NCBI RefSeq assembly: GCF_015223195.1
Contig: NZ_JADFUA010000007.1
Span: 1 to 64,000, forward strand
Reading direction: 5' to 3'
Length of the DNA stretch: 64,000 nucleotides
Source of the DNA: Chitinilyticum piscinae
GTDB lineage: Bacteria; Pseudomonadota; Gammaproteobacteria; Burkholderiales; Chitinibacteraceae
A program made the translations under genes and the position numbers. Each line of letters opens with the position of its first letter. The stretch's first letter is position 1. The notes under the pieces are model-generated. The model was not told where the DNA came from. It made no database searches and saw only the letters and a list, made by a program, of their open reading frames with translations. Below are positions 53,369 through 62,281 of this stretch, in pieces.

Positions 53369-54073
53369 ATGGCGCGCCCCGCTTTGCTGGTCATCTGCCA
53401 GCCGGACATCGGGGCGCTGCTGACCCGGCGCTGGGAAAATCGCCCACCGGATGCACAGTGGCAACTGTGCTCACCCGAACAATTGCCCGGGCAGCAGGCC
53501 GATGCCCTGCTGCTGGTCCAGCAACCGCTGGCAATGGCACTGGCCATGGCGGCGACCTGTCAGCTGCCGTGTGCGGATGTTGCACTCCTCCCCAACCCGG
53601 CGGCAGCAGAGTATGGCTTCATGCTGGCGGCAGGCGGACAGCCTGCGGCGCTCGATCTGTTTGCCCCCCTGCTGGATACCCTGGCTCCGCTGCCACAGGG
53701 CTGGCTGCACAGCGGGCCGATCGCGTCGGCCAGTTTCTGCGGCGAACTCGTGCTCCGCCTTGGCAGCAACGGACTGGCACCACTTTTGGCTGGCTTGAGC
53801 CAGCAATTCCAAGCGCAGCCGCTGGGCAGTCCCACGGATCAGCAGCAATTGCTGCTGGCCCTGCAGCAATTCATGGGTACCCAGCTTGATAGTTTGCGCA
53901 GCCTGCGGATGCTGGCGGAGCACTATCTGCAGCAAACGGGTGACGGGATGCAACCCTTTGTCCCGCATCACCACCAGACTCGCCAGTTCGGCCTGTATGC
54001 CGAATCGGCCAGCCAATCACCAGCCGCCCAGCTGGCCCGGCTGCTGCTGGCCATCCTGCCGGCAGGCCAGTAA
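53369..54073 (+). CDS. Hypothetical protein (234 aa), possible degenerate 6-phosphogluconate dehydrogenase-like relative
   Basis: Not clearly recognised. The segment from about residue 70 to 135 (ALLPNPAAAEYGFMLAAGG, then LAPLPQGWLHSGPIASASF) recalls the GG..AF..P.FD.LAP....Y..CGP.G.GH part of 6PGDH/hydroxyisobutyrate dehydrogenase-like proteins. There is no N-terminal Rossmann glycine motif and the catalytic Lys/Asn are missing. It starts 14 bases behind fnr and may be co-transcribed. It may be a cofactor-free derivative or an unrelated protein. Confidence 0.5.
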   Translation: MARPALLVICQPDIGALLTRRWENRPPDAQWQLCSPEQLPGQQADALLLVQQPLAMALAMAATCQLPCADVALLPNPAAAEYGFMLAAGGQPAALDLFAPLLDTLAPLPQGWLHSGPIASASFCGELVLRLGSNGLAPLLAGLSQQFQAQPLGSPTDQQQLLLALQQFMGTQLDSLRSLRMLAEHYLQQTGDGMQPFVPHHHQTRQFGLYAESASQSPAAQLARLLLAILPAGQ

Positions 54074-54108
54074 ACCCCGTTTCAACCTCCCTAACCACGG
54101 ACTCCAGC

Positions 54109-54855
54109 ATGCTGATCAAGAGCGAATTCGTCGACCTGTCAACCCCCACAGGCGTAATGCGCACCTATGTGCACCGCCCGCAGGCCGAAGGCCAGTACCC
54201 CGTCATCCTGCTGTATTCGGAGATTTTTCAGCAGACCGGCCCGATCGAGCGCGCAGCGCGCCTCATTGCCGGCCACGGCTACGCCGTGCTGGTACCCGAA
54301 GTCTTCCACGAGCTGAACCCGATCGGCACCGTGCTGGCTTATGACGATGCCGGCCGCGACAAGGGCAATGCCGACAAGGCAGCGAAGGATGTCAGCGGAT
54401 ACGACAGCGACAACCGCGCGATGCTCGACTGGGCCAAGCAGCAGCCTTGGTCGGCCAAGCGCTTTGGTGCGATGGGCTTCTGCATTGGCGGCCACCTGGC
54501 CTTCCGTGCCGCACTGCAGCCGGAAATCGAGGCCACCGCCTGCTTCTACGCCACCGATCTGCATTCGCAAGTCATCCCCAACCAGCCAGGCCAGCACAGC
54601 ATGGACCGCATCGGCGAAATCAAGGGTGAGATGCTGATGGTCTGGGGCAAGCAGGATCCGCACATTCCGCCGGCCGGGCGTGCCAAGGTCTACCAGGACA
54701 TGGCCACCGCGAATCTCGAATTCACCTGGCATGAATTCAACGGCGTACATGCATTCATGCGCGACGAGGGTGACCGCTACGATGCGGCACTGGCGCTGCA
54801 GGGCTACCAGCTTGCACTGGAGCTGTTCGGCCGCAAGCTGCGCACCATCCGGTAA
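54109..54855 (+). CDS. Dienelactone hydrolase family protein
   Basis: A 248-residue alpha/beta hydrolase with the Cys nucleophile of dienelactone hydrolases (GFCIGG, about 124), Asp (about 183, KQDPHIPP), His (about 214, GVHAFM) and the Glu in YSEIFQ near residue 38. Chlorocatechol pathway genes are absent, so the substrate is unknown. A 49-bp element separates it from glycerate kinase. Confidence 0.85.
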   Translation: MLIKSEFVDLSTPTGVMRTYVHRPQAEGQYPVILLYSEIFQQTGPIERAARLIAGHGYAVLVPEVFHELNPIGTVLAYDDAGRDKGNADKAAKDVSGYDSDNRAMLDWAKQQPWSAKRFGAMGFCIGGHLAFRAALQPEIEATACFYATDLHSQVIPNQPGQHSMDRIGEIKGEMLMVWGKQDPHIPPAGRAKVYQDMATANLEFTWHEFNGVHAFMRDEGDRYDAALALQGYQLALELFGRKLRTIR

Positions 54856-54864
54856 TACACCCCC

Positions 54865-54913
54865 CTGTATCAGCCTGCAGGCCACAATGAGAATAGCCTG
54901 CAGGAATATACCC
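54865..54913. repeat. 49-bp intergenic element, copy 11
   Basis: Starts CTGTAT, with GCCTGCAGG in both arms, ends ATACCC after 49 bases. It sits between two same-strand genes and stops 3 bases before the glycerate kinase ATG. Confidence 0.8.
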
Positions 54914-54916
54914 ATA

Positions 54917-56077
54917 ATGAAAATCCTGATTGCTCCCGATTCCTTCAAGGAAAGCCTCAGCGCCAGTGCCGCCGCGCAGATCATCGCCAACGGATTGCGG
55001 GAATCCCTTCCTGATGCCGAACTGATCTGCCTGCCACTCGCGGACGGTGGCGAAGGTACACTGGACACGCTACTGGCCAGCGGCGGAATCCGCCATTCGC
55101 TGAGTGTGCAGGATCCGCTCGGCAGGCCGACCCGGGCAAGCTGGGGCCTGCGCGGCGACATGGCCATCATCGAAATGGCCGAGGCTAGCGGCCTGACCCG
55201 GCTGGCAGAACACGAACGCAATCCCCTTTTCACCAGCAGCTATGGCACTGGCGAGTTGATCCGCGCCGCACTGGATGCGGGAGCCCGCCATATCCTGCTA
55301 GCCCTGGGCGGCTCGGCCACCAACGATGGCGGCTGTGGCATGCTGCAGGCATTAGGGATGCGCTTTCTGGATGCGCAGGGGAACGCACTCCCGGCCGGTG
55401 GGGCCGCACTGGCACGACTGGTGCGCATTGATATGACTGGCTTCGACGCACGGTTATCCGAGTGCCGTTTCGAAGCAGCCTGCGATGTCGACAACCCGCT
55501 GACCGGAAATCTTGGCGCCTCCGCCGTGTTCGGACCGCAAAAAGGTGCCACAGCGGCCATGGTCGCCGAGCTCGACACCGCACTGGCTAACTATGCCGAA
55601 CGAGCGCGCCATCTTCTTGGCCGCAATATAGCCGGCCTGCCCGGCGCTGGCGCTGCAGGCGGGCTGGGCGCGGCCGCAGCTGGATTTTTCAACGCGCAGC
55701 TGCGCCGTGGTGCAGACATGGTGATGGATGCCGTAGGGCTGGATGCCCAGCTTGCCAACACAGACCTGCTCATCACCGGCGAAGGCCGACTGGATGGCCA
55801 GAGCTGCCATGGCAAAGTAGCAGTCAGCGTTGCGCGCCGCGCTCGCGCCGCCGGCGTTCCTGTTATTGCCCTTGCAGGCTGTTTCGGTGAAGGCGTCGAT
55901 ACTGTGCATGAAGCCGGAATTGCCGCGGCGTTTGCCAGTGTCGATCGCTGTATGGACCAAGCAGAGGCCTTACATCTGGCGCACGCCAATCTGGCACGAC
56001 TGGCTCGCAATATTGGCGCGATGCTCTCCCTGTCGACTTGCTGCTCTTCTCGCTTCGGATCGGCAAGCGCAAAGTAG
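54917..56077 (+). CDS. Glycerate kinase (GarK/GlxK type)
   Basis: A 386-residue glycerate kinase that makes 2-phosphoglycerate from glycerate. It starts MKILIAPDSFKESLSA, followed by LADGGEGTLDTLL and the LALGGSATNDGGCGMLQAL substrate region, and ends with a Ser/Cys-rich tail. The start at 54917 is directly behind the 49-bp element and has only a weak ribosome binding site; the frame extends upstream into the hydrolase gene. No glyoxylate genes are adjacent. Confidence 0.9.
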   Translation: MKILIAPDSFKESLSASAAAQIIANGLRESLPDAELICLPLADGGEGTLDTLLASGGIRHSLSVQDPLGRPTRASWGLRGDMAIIEMAEASGLTRLAEHERNPLFTSSYGTGELIRAALDAGARHILLALGGSATNDGGCGMLQALGMRFLDAQGNALPAGGAALARLVRIDMTGFDARLSECRFEAACDVDNPLTGNLGASAVFGPQKGATAAMVAELDTALANYAERARHLLGRNIAGLPGAGAAGGLGAAAAGFFNAQLRRGADMVMDAVGLDAQLANTDLLITGEGRLDGQSCHGKVAVSVARRARAAGVPVIALAGCFGEGVDTVHEAGIAAAFASVDRCMDQAEALHLAHANLARLARNIGAMLSLSTCCSSRFGSASAK

Positions 56078-56203
56078 TAACAAACTAACGCATGCACTTT
56101 TTCAGTGCGCAAACGGCTACATCACAACATCACCAGCTAACACATATCAAAAGCAGACCCTATCATTCACCAAGGACTTTTCTTCCGGGTGACCTCGGCG
56201 CCA

Positions 56204-56941
56204 TCAAAGATGGAAGGTCAATCCGGCGCTGATGACATAATCATCCGCCGCGTCGTTCAGCCCCCATTGATAGCCGAGATCAATGTCGATCAATTCACTT
56301 GGAGTGATGGTCACTCCCAAGCCGGCCGACAGCGGATTTCGGTGGTTTTCCTTGCTGGCATTGCGCTGCGACGCCAGTTCGACATTGGCGGCAAACTGCT
56401 CGCTGAAGGCGTACTCAGCCGCGATGGCCGCAGTCCAGAGATGATTGCGATCTCCCGCCTTGTTATTGTTGAAGACGTAACCGGCATTGCCATACAGGGT
56501 CACATCACCCAGAGCATACTCGGCAATCAGAGTGGCATCCGCGCCCAGGCGGTCATTGCCCAGACCCTTGTTCGGATTGGCAGTAGGCAGTACGGCATTG
56601 GCACTGAGAGCCAGGGACAGGCCCTCCTCCTGCTCGAGGAAACGCCATTTGAACCCGGCACTGATGTCGCCGATGCCGCGCGCCGCGGCGGAGTCAGCGC
56701 CACCGCTGCGGGAATCGACATAGGGTAGCGAAGCGCTGAGATCCAGTTCCTCGCTCAGGCCATAACTGGCCGTCAGCGCCGTTGTCCAGCTGCGATGTGC
56801 GTCAGCCTTCACCACTGCTTTTTCCGTTGCGATTTCCAGATCCACGTTCCCTGCCCCGGTCGTTCCGGCATCATCATAAGCAAAGGCACCACCACTGATG
56901 GCCAGCAGGGAAACGACGATAAGACGTGGCAAAATGGGCAT
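56204..56941 (-). CDS. Outer-membrane beta-barrel protein (MetA-pathway-type transporter family)
   Basis: A 245-residue exported protein with a signal peptide (about 1-21, cut after FAY) and alternating beta strands ending in HL, typical of small outer-membrane barrels of the phenol MetA-pathway/transporter family. Some relatives pass hydrophobic substrates. A candidate Fur box lies upstream at 57007-57032, so iron control is possible. Confidence 0.7.
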   Translation of the reverse strand: MPILPRLIVVSLLAISGGAFAYDDAGTTGAGNVDLEIATEKAVVKADAHRSWTTALTASYGLSEELDLSASLPYVDSRSGGADSAAARGIGDISAGFKWRFLEQEEGLSLALSANAVLPTANPNKGLGNDRLGADATLIAEYALGDVTLYGNAGYVFNNNKAGDRNHLWTAAIAAEYAFSEQFAANVELASQRNASKENHRNPLSAGLGVTITPSELIDIDLGYQWGLNDAADDYVISAGLTFHL

Positions 56942-57006
56942 GATTCAGTCCTGAACAGGTTGCACTAATGACGATGGATTATAGCGGGATTCAGTAGCTA
57001 AAACTT

Positions 57007-57032
57007 AATAAATGATAATGGCTATTAATATC
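57007..57032 (-). promoter_or_regulatory. Candidate Fur box
   Basis: AAATGATAATGGCTATTAAT resembles the Fur consensus of NAT(A/T)AT hexamers and lies 66-90 bases upstream of the beta-barrel gene start. It is a weak match and the only one found in the window. The gap 56942-57218 otherwise holds no gene I can support. Confidence 0.35.
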
Positions 57033-57218
57033 AAATTCGGCATGGGCCTCTTGCCACTCGCAAGCCGAGTGCCCAACACGAAGCTTGCCAAGTAAGTCGT
57101 CCCTGCTCTCGAGCTGTTGGTATTTTTGCTTCTCAAACCCTACCGGTAATAGCCCGGTTGAGGAACAATTACTTCGCTTCGGATTGCCACGTCACCCCGG
57201 TTTCAGTAGCACACGACT

Positions 57219-58160
57219 TTAGAGACCGGAGTTTAATGTAGCCAACTTTGCGGCCAGTTGTCTGGCATACGCAGACGGCGTCAGGCCGCCCAGTGATTTC
57301 TTTGGCCTCTCCTCGTTGTACTCGCGTCGCCAGGATTCAATCAGTACCCATGCCAGAGCCAGGCCTGTGAACCAGTGTTCATTCAGGCATTCGTCGCGGA
57401 ACCGTCCATTGAATGACTCGATGTAGGCATTCTGATTGGGTTTGCCGGGCTCGATATGGCGTAACTGAATGCCACGCAGTTGCGCCCACATCAGCATGGC
57501 CTGACCACAGAACTCCTTGCCGTTATCGGTCCGGATCACCTGCGGCAAACCCCGTGTGCTGGTCAGTTGATCCAGCAGGCGCGTCAGCGGATATCGTTCC
57601 GCCACGATGGCAATGGATTCATGCGTCGCATCATCGACGATGGTCAGGCACTTGATCACTCGCCCTTCGGCGGTACGATCAAACACGAAATCCATGGACC
57701 AGACTTGATTGGCTGCAATGGGCCGGACCAGGGGTTGACGATCCCGCAACGGCACCTTCTTGCGCTTGCGCCGCCGCACCTGCAAACCCGCCAAGCCGTA
57801 TAGCCGCTCTACCCGTTTGTGATTCACCACCCAGCCCGACTGACGTAGCTTCAGATAAATCATGCCGGCGCCATAGCGACGATGTCGATGGGCCAAGAAG
57901 AGGAGCTGTTCGCGCAGTGGTCCGTTACGATCCGGTCGTGGCCGATAGCGCAACGCACTGGCGCTCATGCAGGCCACCGACAAGGCTCGTCGCTCACTCA
58001 GGCCACGCCTGGTCATATACCGCACCAGCTCACGTCTTGCCGGTGCGGCTACCACTTTTTTGCAGCGCTTCTTTGATGATTTCGTTCTCGAGTAACGCGT
58101 TGGCAAGCATGCGCTTGAGCCGGGCATTCTCAGCCTCCAGTTCCTTGAGCCGTTTGGCAT
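57219..58160 (-). CDS. IS3-family transposase OrfB (DDE integrase)
   Basis: A DDE transposase with the catalytic triad Asp (WSMDFVFD), Asp (RTDNGKEF) and Glu (YIESFNGRFRDECLNEHWF). The integrase-specific part begins near VVAAPARRELV; the N-terminal residues before it come from the frame overlapping orfA. In this copy orfB is in the +1 (not -1) frame relative to orfA, so usual slippage at CAAAAAAG (58055-58062) would not fuse them. Confidence 0.85.
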   Translation of the reverse strand: MPNGSRNWRLRMPGSSACLPTRYSRTKSSKKRCKKVVAAPARRELVRYMTRRGLSERRALSVACMSASALRYRPRPDRNGPLREQLLFLAHRHRRYGAGMIYLKLRQSGWVVNHKRVERLYGLAGLQVRRRKRKKVPLRDRQPLVRPIAANQVWSMDFVFDRTAEGRVIKCLTIVDDATHESIAIVAERYPLTRLLDQLTSTRGLPQVIRTDNGKEFCGQAMLMWAQLRGIQLRHIEPGKPNQNAYIESFNGRFRDECLNEHWFTGLALAWVLIESWRREYNEERPKKSLGGLTPSAYARQLAAKLATLNSGL

Positions 58161-58311
58161 CGGAGACGCTCATGCCGCCGAACTTGTTACGCCACAGGTA
58201 AAAGCTGGCCTCGGAAAAGCCATGCAGGCGGCAGAGTTCCTTGAGCGGGATGCCCGCTTCGGCCTCACGCAAAAAGCCGATGATTTGTTCTTCCGAATAA
58301 CGCTTTTTCAT
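58030..58311 (-). CDS. IS3-family transposase OrfA (helix-turn-helix)
   Basis: A 93-residue DNA-binding OrfA (KRYSEEQIIGFLREAEAG, then LKELCRLHGFSEASFYLWRNKFGG) with a C-terminal leucine-zipper helix. It overlaps orfB by 131 bases; the A-run near its end is the expected shift site. Intact on its own. Confidence 0.85.
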   Translation of the reverse strand: MKKRYSEEQIIGFLREAEAGIPLKELCRLHGFSEASFYLWRNKFGGMSVSDAKRLKELEAENARLKRMLANALLENEIIKEALQKSGSRTGKT

Positions 58312-58407
58312 GTCCAGTCTCCTTGGATAGGGGGATTGGACTCCAAAGCAGCCTTCTGCTCAAACTCGTGGGGGGTGGGCGTCGGGATGTGAATGCGGCT
58401 TTGCTTT

Positions 58408-58776
58408 TCAGGTGTAGTAACCACAAGGGAGCACAGACATGACAAGGCACAGGCGTAGAACTGCAAACTGCTGCTCGTGGGCCAGGATGAAGACATACCT
58501 TACCCGGACTCCTTGGCAGAGTATGCGGCGGCCGTTATTAGGATGTCGCGCTCATCGGTCACCCGTTTCAGTTCAGTCCTGTGCCCCAGATTTCGGCTTG
58601 CCGGTCGACTGAGTCAGCTGGTTTGGAGCGACTGAGACCTAAAGTTTCAGCCATTGATACACACTGTAGGCAGATACGCCAAGATGGCCTGCGACTCCTG
58701 AGACGGGATAGCCGCTTCCAGTGATCTGTTTGACGGCTTCGATCTTGAACTCTTTGGGGCAGAGAGGATTGATCAT
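58408..58776 (-). pseudogene. Remnant of a second, older IS3-family element
   Basis: In three frames of the minus strand: an OrfA start (58639-58776: MINPLCPKEFKIEAVKQI..., then GVAGHLGVSAYSVYQWLKL and a stop), an OrfA end (ELKRVTDERDILITAAAYSAKESG), and an OrfB start (VRYVFILAHEQQFAVLRLC, stopped at 58408-58410). Several frameshifts and stops make it non-functional. It lies between the intact IS and the porin gene. The bases 58777-58843 hold nothing I can identify. Confidence 0.75.
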
Positions 58777-58843
58777 ACCCACCTTACGAAAGCAGCGTGA
58801 GGCTCTTGAGTTGTTTAGGTAAGAAAAGGCGATAAATACATGT

Positions 58844-58870
58844 AAAAAGGGTGGCTTGCGCCACCCTTTT
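58844..58870 (-). terminator. Rho-independent terminator of the porin gene
   Basis: AAAAGGGTGGC (58845-58855), loop TTGC and GCCACCCTTTT (58860-58870); on the minus strand the stem is followed by T5. Confidence 0.9.
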
Positions 58871-58903
58871 CATCTAAGCAGTAAGACTCATGCAGTCAAA
58901 CGA

Positions 58904-59974
58904 TTAGAAGCCGGTCCAAGTACCAACCAAGATACGGGTGGCATTATCTTCGGAAGCGATCTTGCCATCAGCATTTTGCCATACAACTGCGTTGGAACCC
59001 CAGTTCTTGCCGACCATGTTGTGACGGATCTGCAGGAAAGCACCGGTATTCTTGGAGAGACCGTAGTCCCACTGGAAGCCGATAGTCTGGAAGTCATTGT
59101 CGTTTTGGTCCGCGCCATCACGCTCTGCTTCTTGGAACATATAGCCCAGGCTGATCGCGTGCTTGCCGAAGCCATAAGTGCCGCCAATCAGATAGCCGAT
59201 TTGGCTAGCATCAGCACCACCTTCAACATTTACGTCTGCACCGCGTACGGCCAGACGCAGACCCAGATCACCGATGTTGCCGCGAGCGCCAACGATCCAG
59301 TTGTCATAGTCAGTGCCCTTGGCGCCGCTCAGGCCATTCGGACGACCGGAAGTAGCACCGCCAGCCCAGTCACGACCAGCCGGAACCGGAGTGGAATCAA
59401 CGGACTGATACCAGCCTGCGTCGATGTTCCAGCCACCCAGAGCCAAGTTACCAGTTACTTCGTAAGCATACGGGCTACCAGCATTGTTTACGGTATCACC
59501 GAAGTCATACTGAGCAGTGAAGCTGAACGGACCGAAAGCCGGGGAAGCATAGGAAATGCCTTGACCGAAGCCTACGTTCGGAACTTCACCCATAGTGCCA
59601 GAGAAACCCTTGGAACCATACGGCCAGTCTTGGATCAGGTAGGTGTTGGACCATTGGTTACCAAACTTCAGGGTACCCCAGTCACCACCGTAAGCAATCC
59701 AAGCTTCACGGATGCCCCACGCATCGAAACGATCCGGGGTAGCAACCTTCTGAGCCAGACGCCAGGACAGAGTGGAACCATTGTCCAGCTTGTCCTTACC
59801 GTCAACGTTGATCACGATTGCAATTTCTTGCATTACCTTAGGATCGCCATCAACAGTGTTGTTGGTGCGAACGAAAAAGTCCATTTCAGCGGAACCGCTG
59901 ATGGAAACTTCGGCCATTGCCGGAGCGGCGAAAGCAGCTGCTACAGCAGCAGCAACCAGAACACGCTTGAACAT
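58904..59974 (-). CDS. Gram-negative porin (Neisseriales type)
   Basis: A 356-residue outer-membrane trimeric porin. A signal peptide (about 1-21, AMA) is followed by a 16-strand barrel (about 22-356) with the C-terminal Phe needed for BAM insertion. A strong ribosome binding site (AGGAG) precedes the ATG at 59974 and codon use is unusually uniform, fitting very high expression. The barrel loops would determine solute and phage specificity, which cannot be read from sequence. Confidence 0.9.
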   Translation of the reverse strand: MFKRVLVAAAVAAAFAAPAMAEVSISGSAEMDFFVRTNNTVDGDPKVMQEIAIVINVDGKDKLDNGSTLSWRLAQKVATPDRFDAWGIREAWIAYGGDWGTLKFGNQWSNTYLIQDWPYGSKGFSGTMGEVPNVGFGQGISYASPAFGPFSFTAQYDFGDTVNNAGSPYAYEVTGNLALGGWNIDAGWYQSVDSTPVPAGRDWAGGATSGRPNGLSGAKGTDYDNWIVGARGNIGDLGLRLAVRGADVNVEGGADASQIGYLIGGTYGFGKHAISLGYMFQEAERDGADQNDNDFQTIGFQWDYGLSKNTGAFLQIRHNMVGKNWGSNAVVWQNADGKIASEDNATRILVGTWTGF

Positions 59975-60142
59975 TTAGTTTTCTCCTAGACACGAGAGGT
60001 TTTATAAACCACCTGTATTAACACCGACCATCTCTGATCAATGTCTACGATTCGCAGCATACGCACTCACCGCCGACCACGCAAAGCCGCACCCCATCGA
60101 TCCCGCATTCTGTTGGCAAACTGCAACAGAATGCGTACAAAC

Positions 60143-60898
60143 TCAGCCAAGCAGCGCCTTGCGGTCACGCTCGAGCTGCACCAGCAGGCGCTGGATTGCG
60201 GCCTCGGCATTACGCGACAACCCATCAAATTTGGCCCCGACAAACCAGCGTTTTACATTGCCACGATCCAGCTCACGCAGGCTGCGCACTTCGAAAGCGA
60301 GTTTGAGCTGCCCGAGGGGGCCCATTTCGAACCAGGCTTCCGGAAAAAGGCTTCCCGGCTCGAAGCTGGCCTGCAAGCCATCCGGGACCCAGCAGCCAAA
60401 ACCTCCCAGCGACAGATCGTGTAATTCCAGCCCGGTCTTGCGGCCATCGGGCAACATCACACTGCAGCGGTACGGGTTGGCTAGCGGGGTAGGCAGGCGG
60501 AAATACTCACGCCGCTGCAATTTGATGAGATCGACAGGAAATGGCGCCACAAAGGCAGGCTTGCCCTCGAACGTGCAACGCTTGGCGGCCTGGATGGTGA
60601 ACTGCACTTTGACCCCTTCGGGAGCCGCCACCAGCAGAATCCGGTTTGCCTGACTCAAGGCCGCATTGGTCGGTTCATGCCCTGCGAGATCGAAAATGAA
60701 CTCGCGGGCCTTGTTATCCACATCGAGCACCCGCGTAATCATCATGCCCTGCCCGTTGTTGAAATAAACCGCAATCGGCACATTATGTGCAGCAAGCTGA
60801 CGCAACTCGTAACCGATGGCCAGCGGCGCCTGCTGGACGAAAGGTGAAATATCGATTTCTGAGGGAATGGGCTGGGAATGGTCGGCAGATGTACTCAT
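60143..60898 (-). CDS. YcgR-like PilZ domain protein (c-di-GMP flagellar brake)
   Basis: A 251-residue protein: an N-terminal YcgR domain (about 20-120) and a C-terminal PilZ domain (about 125-240) with the c-di-GMP motifs RREYFRLP and DLSLGGFG. YcgR-type proteins slow the flagellar motor when c-di-GMP is high. No flagellar genes are adjacent, but the genome has a flagellin in this window. Confidence 0.87.
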   Translation of the reverse strand: MSTSADHSQPIPSEIDISPFVQQAPLAIGYELRQLAAHNVPIAVYFNNGQGMMITRVLDVDNKAREFIFDLAGHEPTNAALSQANRILLVAAPEGVKVQFTIQAAKRCTFEGKPAFVAPFPVDLIKLQRREYFRLPTPLANPYRCSVMLPDGRKTGLELHDLSLGGFGCWVPDGLQASFEPGSLFPEAWFEMGPLGQLKLAFEVRSLRELDRGNVKRWFVGAKFDGLSRNAEAAIQRLLVQLERDRKALLG

Positions 60899-60987
60899 GG
60901 CATTGCTACTAGCTGGTTATGCGGTTATTCAGGGCATCATTCTAGCCAAGAGCAGCCAGGCCGCGCTGTCCTAGCCGGGAAGATGCT

Positions 60988-61587
60988 TCAGTCAGCTCGT
61001 TCTTCAAGCAGCAACTGTAGATCATGGCGCAATACCGACGGGTCACTGCCGTAGTTGATCATTACGCGGACCCTGCCTTGCCGATCAAGCAGATAGGTGC
61101 CAGCGGTGTGATCCATCGTATAGTGCTCGCCCTCTCCGCGTCGCTGGTAAGCCACGCCGTACTGGCGCGCAACCTGCGCCACGGCTGACGCAGAGCCCGT
61201 CAACCCCAGAAAATCAGGGTGGAATGCGGGCACATACTGCGCGAGCAATTCCGGCGTGTCGCGGGCTGGATCCACCGACACGAACAGCACCTGGATGTCC
61301 CGTGCTGCGGCCCCGAATTGTGGCAGCAGATCACGCAATTCGGCCAAAGTGGTCGGACACACATCCGGGCACTGGGTATAGCCAAAAAACAACACCACCA
61401 CTTTACCCTTGAAGGAGGAGAGCGTTCGCGGTTTACCCTGGCCATCAATCAGGGTGAAATCACCGCCATAACGCTGCTCGCTAAGATCCACGCCTTGAAA
61501 CTGGGCGCTTGGCCCGCAGGCAGTCAATCCCGCAAGCATTGCTGGCAGCAGCAATTGGCCCAGCAAAATTCCAAATCGGCTCGGCAT
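60988..61587 (-). CDS. SCO1/SenC family copper chaperone lipoprotein
   Basis: A 199-residue envelope protein with a lipobox (GLTAC) and a thioredoxin-like SCO domain. The copper Cys pair is CPDVC, and the His is in TMDHTAGTYLLD. SCO1 helps insert copper into cytochrome oxidase. The ATG at 61587 has GGAAGG upstream and lies two bases behind the bioD stop; an in-frame ATG at 61593 overlaps that stop. Confidence 0.88.
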   Translation of the reverse strand: MPSRFGILLGQLLLPAMLAGLTACGPSAQFQGVDLSEQRYGGDFTLIDGQGKPRTLSSFKGKVVVLFFGYTQCPDVCPTTLAELRDLLPQFGAAARDIQVLFVSVDPARDTPELLAQYVPAFHPDFLGLTGSASAVAQVARQYGVAYQRRGEGEHYTMDHTAGTYLLDRQGRVRVMINYGSDPSVLRHDLQLLLEERAD

Positions 61588-61589
61588 CG

Positions 61590-62279
61590 TCATCCTTCCA
61601 GTTGATCCAGCAGGGAAAGCAAGGCCGGACAAGGCAAAGCCTTGTTGGCGGCATCAGGCTCGTAAAGCACTTCGGCCAGCAACGGCACCGGCATTGCCTG
61701 CTTCAGATAGGTCAGATTTTCGTCATAGCGCAACATGGCAGGATCCAGCTGGTTGGCCACCCAGCCCAGCAGGCGGCACTGGCCTTGCATGATCGCCCTG
61801 GCGCTGAGCAGGGCATGGTTGATGCAGCCCAGCTTCATGCCGACCACCAGCACCACCGGGAGTGCCAGCTCATCAGCCAGATCAGCCATGCTCATCGTGT
61901 CTGACAGGGGCGCCAGCCAACCTCCAGCCCCCTCGACCAGCACGAGATCGCTGGCTTGGCGCAGCGCATCCAGCGCCGAACGCAGACGCGCAAGATCAAT
62001 CAGGACTCCCGCTTCGCTAGCAGCAATATGTGGTGAAACCGGCGGCTCGAACCGGTAAGGCGACGTCAGGGCACGGTCCGCCTTCAGCGAGCTGGCGCAG
62101 GCATGCAATGCCACATCCGAACTCCACAAATCACCATCACGCGCTTCACAGCCAGACGCCACAGGCTTCATCCCGACGGTACGCAGCCCTTGGCGCGCCA
62201 GTCCGCGCAGCAACTGTGCGGTTACCACGCTTTTGCCGGCATCGGTATCGGTGCCTGTTATGAATACCACCTTACCCAT
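61590..62279 (-). CDS. bioD: Dethiobiotin synthetase
   Basis: A 229-residue ATP-dependent enzyme that closes the ureido ring of dethiobiotin. P loop GTDTDAGKS, VGMKPVASG and EGAGGWLAPL are visible. The start at 62279 gives the standard N terminus (MGKVVFITG). BioC is directly upstream with a 49-bp element between; SCO1 follows. The other biotin genes (bioF, bioA, bioB) are not here. Confidence 0.95.
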   Translation of the reverse strand: MGKVVFITGTDTDAGKSVVTAQLLRGLARQGLRTVGMKPVASGCEARDGDLWSSDVALHACASSLKADRALTSPYRFEPPVSPHIAASEAGVLIDLARLRSALDALRQASDLVLVEGAGGWLAPLSDTMSMADLADELALPVVLVVGMKLGCINHALLSARAIMQGQCRLLGWVANQLDPAMLRYDENLTYLKQAMPVPLLAEVLYEPDAANKALPCPALLSLLDQLEG

Positions 62280-62281
62280 CA

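Larger units (their letters stand above)
57219..58311 (-). mobile_element. IS3-family insertion sequence (two-ORF type)
   Basis: About 1.1 kb with the orfA/orfB arrangement of IS3-family elements. I could not fix its terminal inverted repeats; candidate ends are near 57170 and 58360 (GCTTcGGATT against GCTTTGGAGT). It lies next to an older IS remnant at 58408-58776, so it may have inserted into or beside that element. Confidence 0.85.

Noticed and set aside
58453-58501. ATACCT end in the IS relic
   Set aside because: The left end is shifted by one base and the sequence is explained by the old transposase gene.
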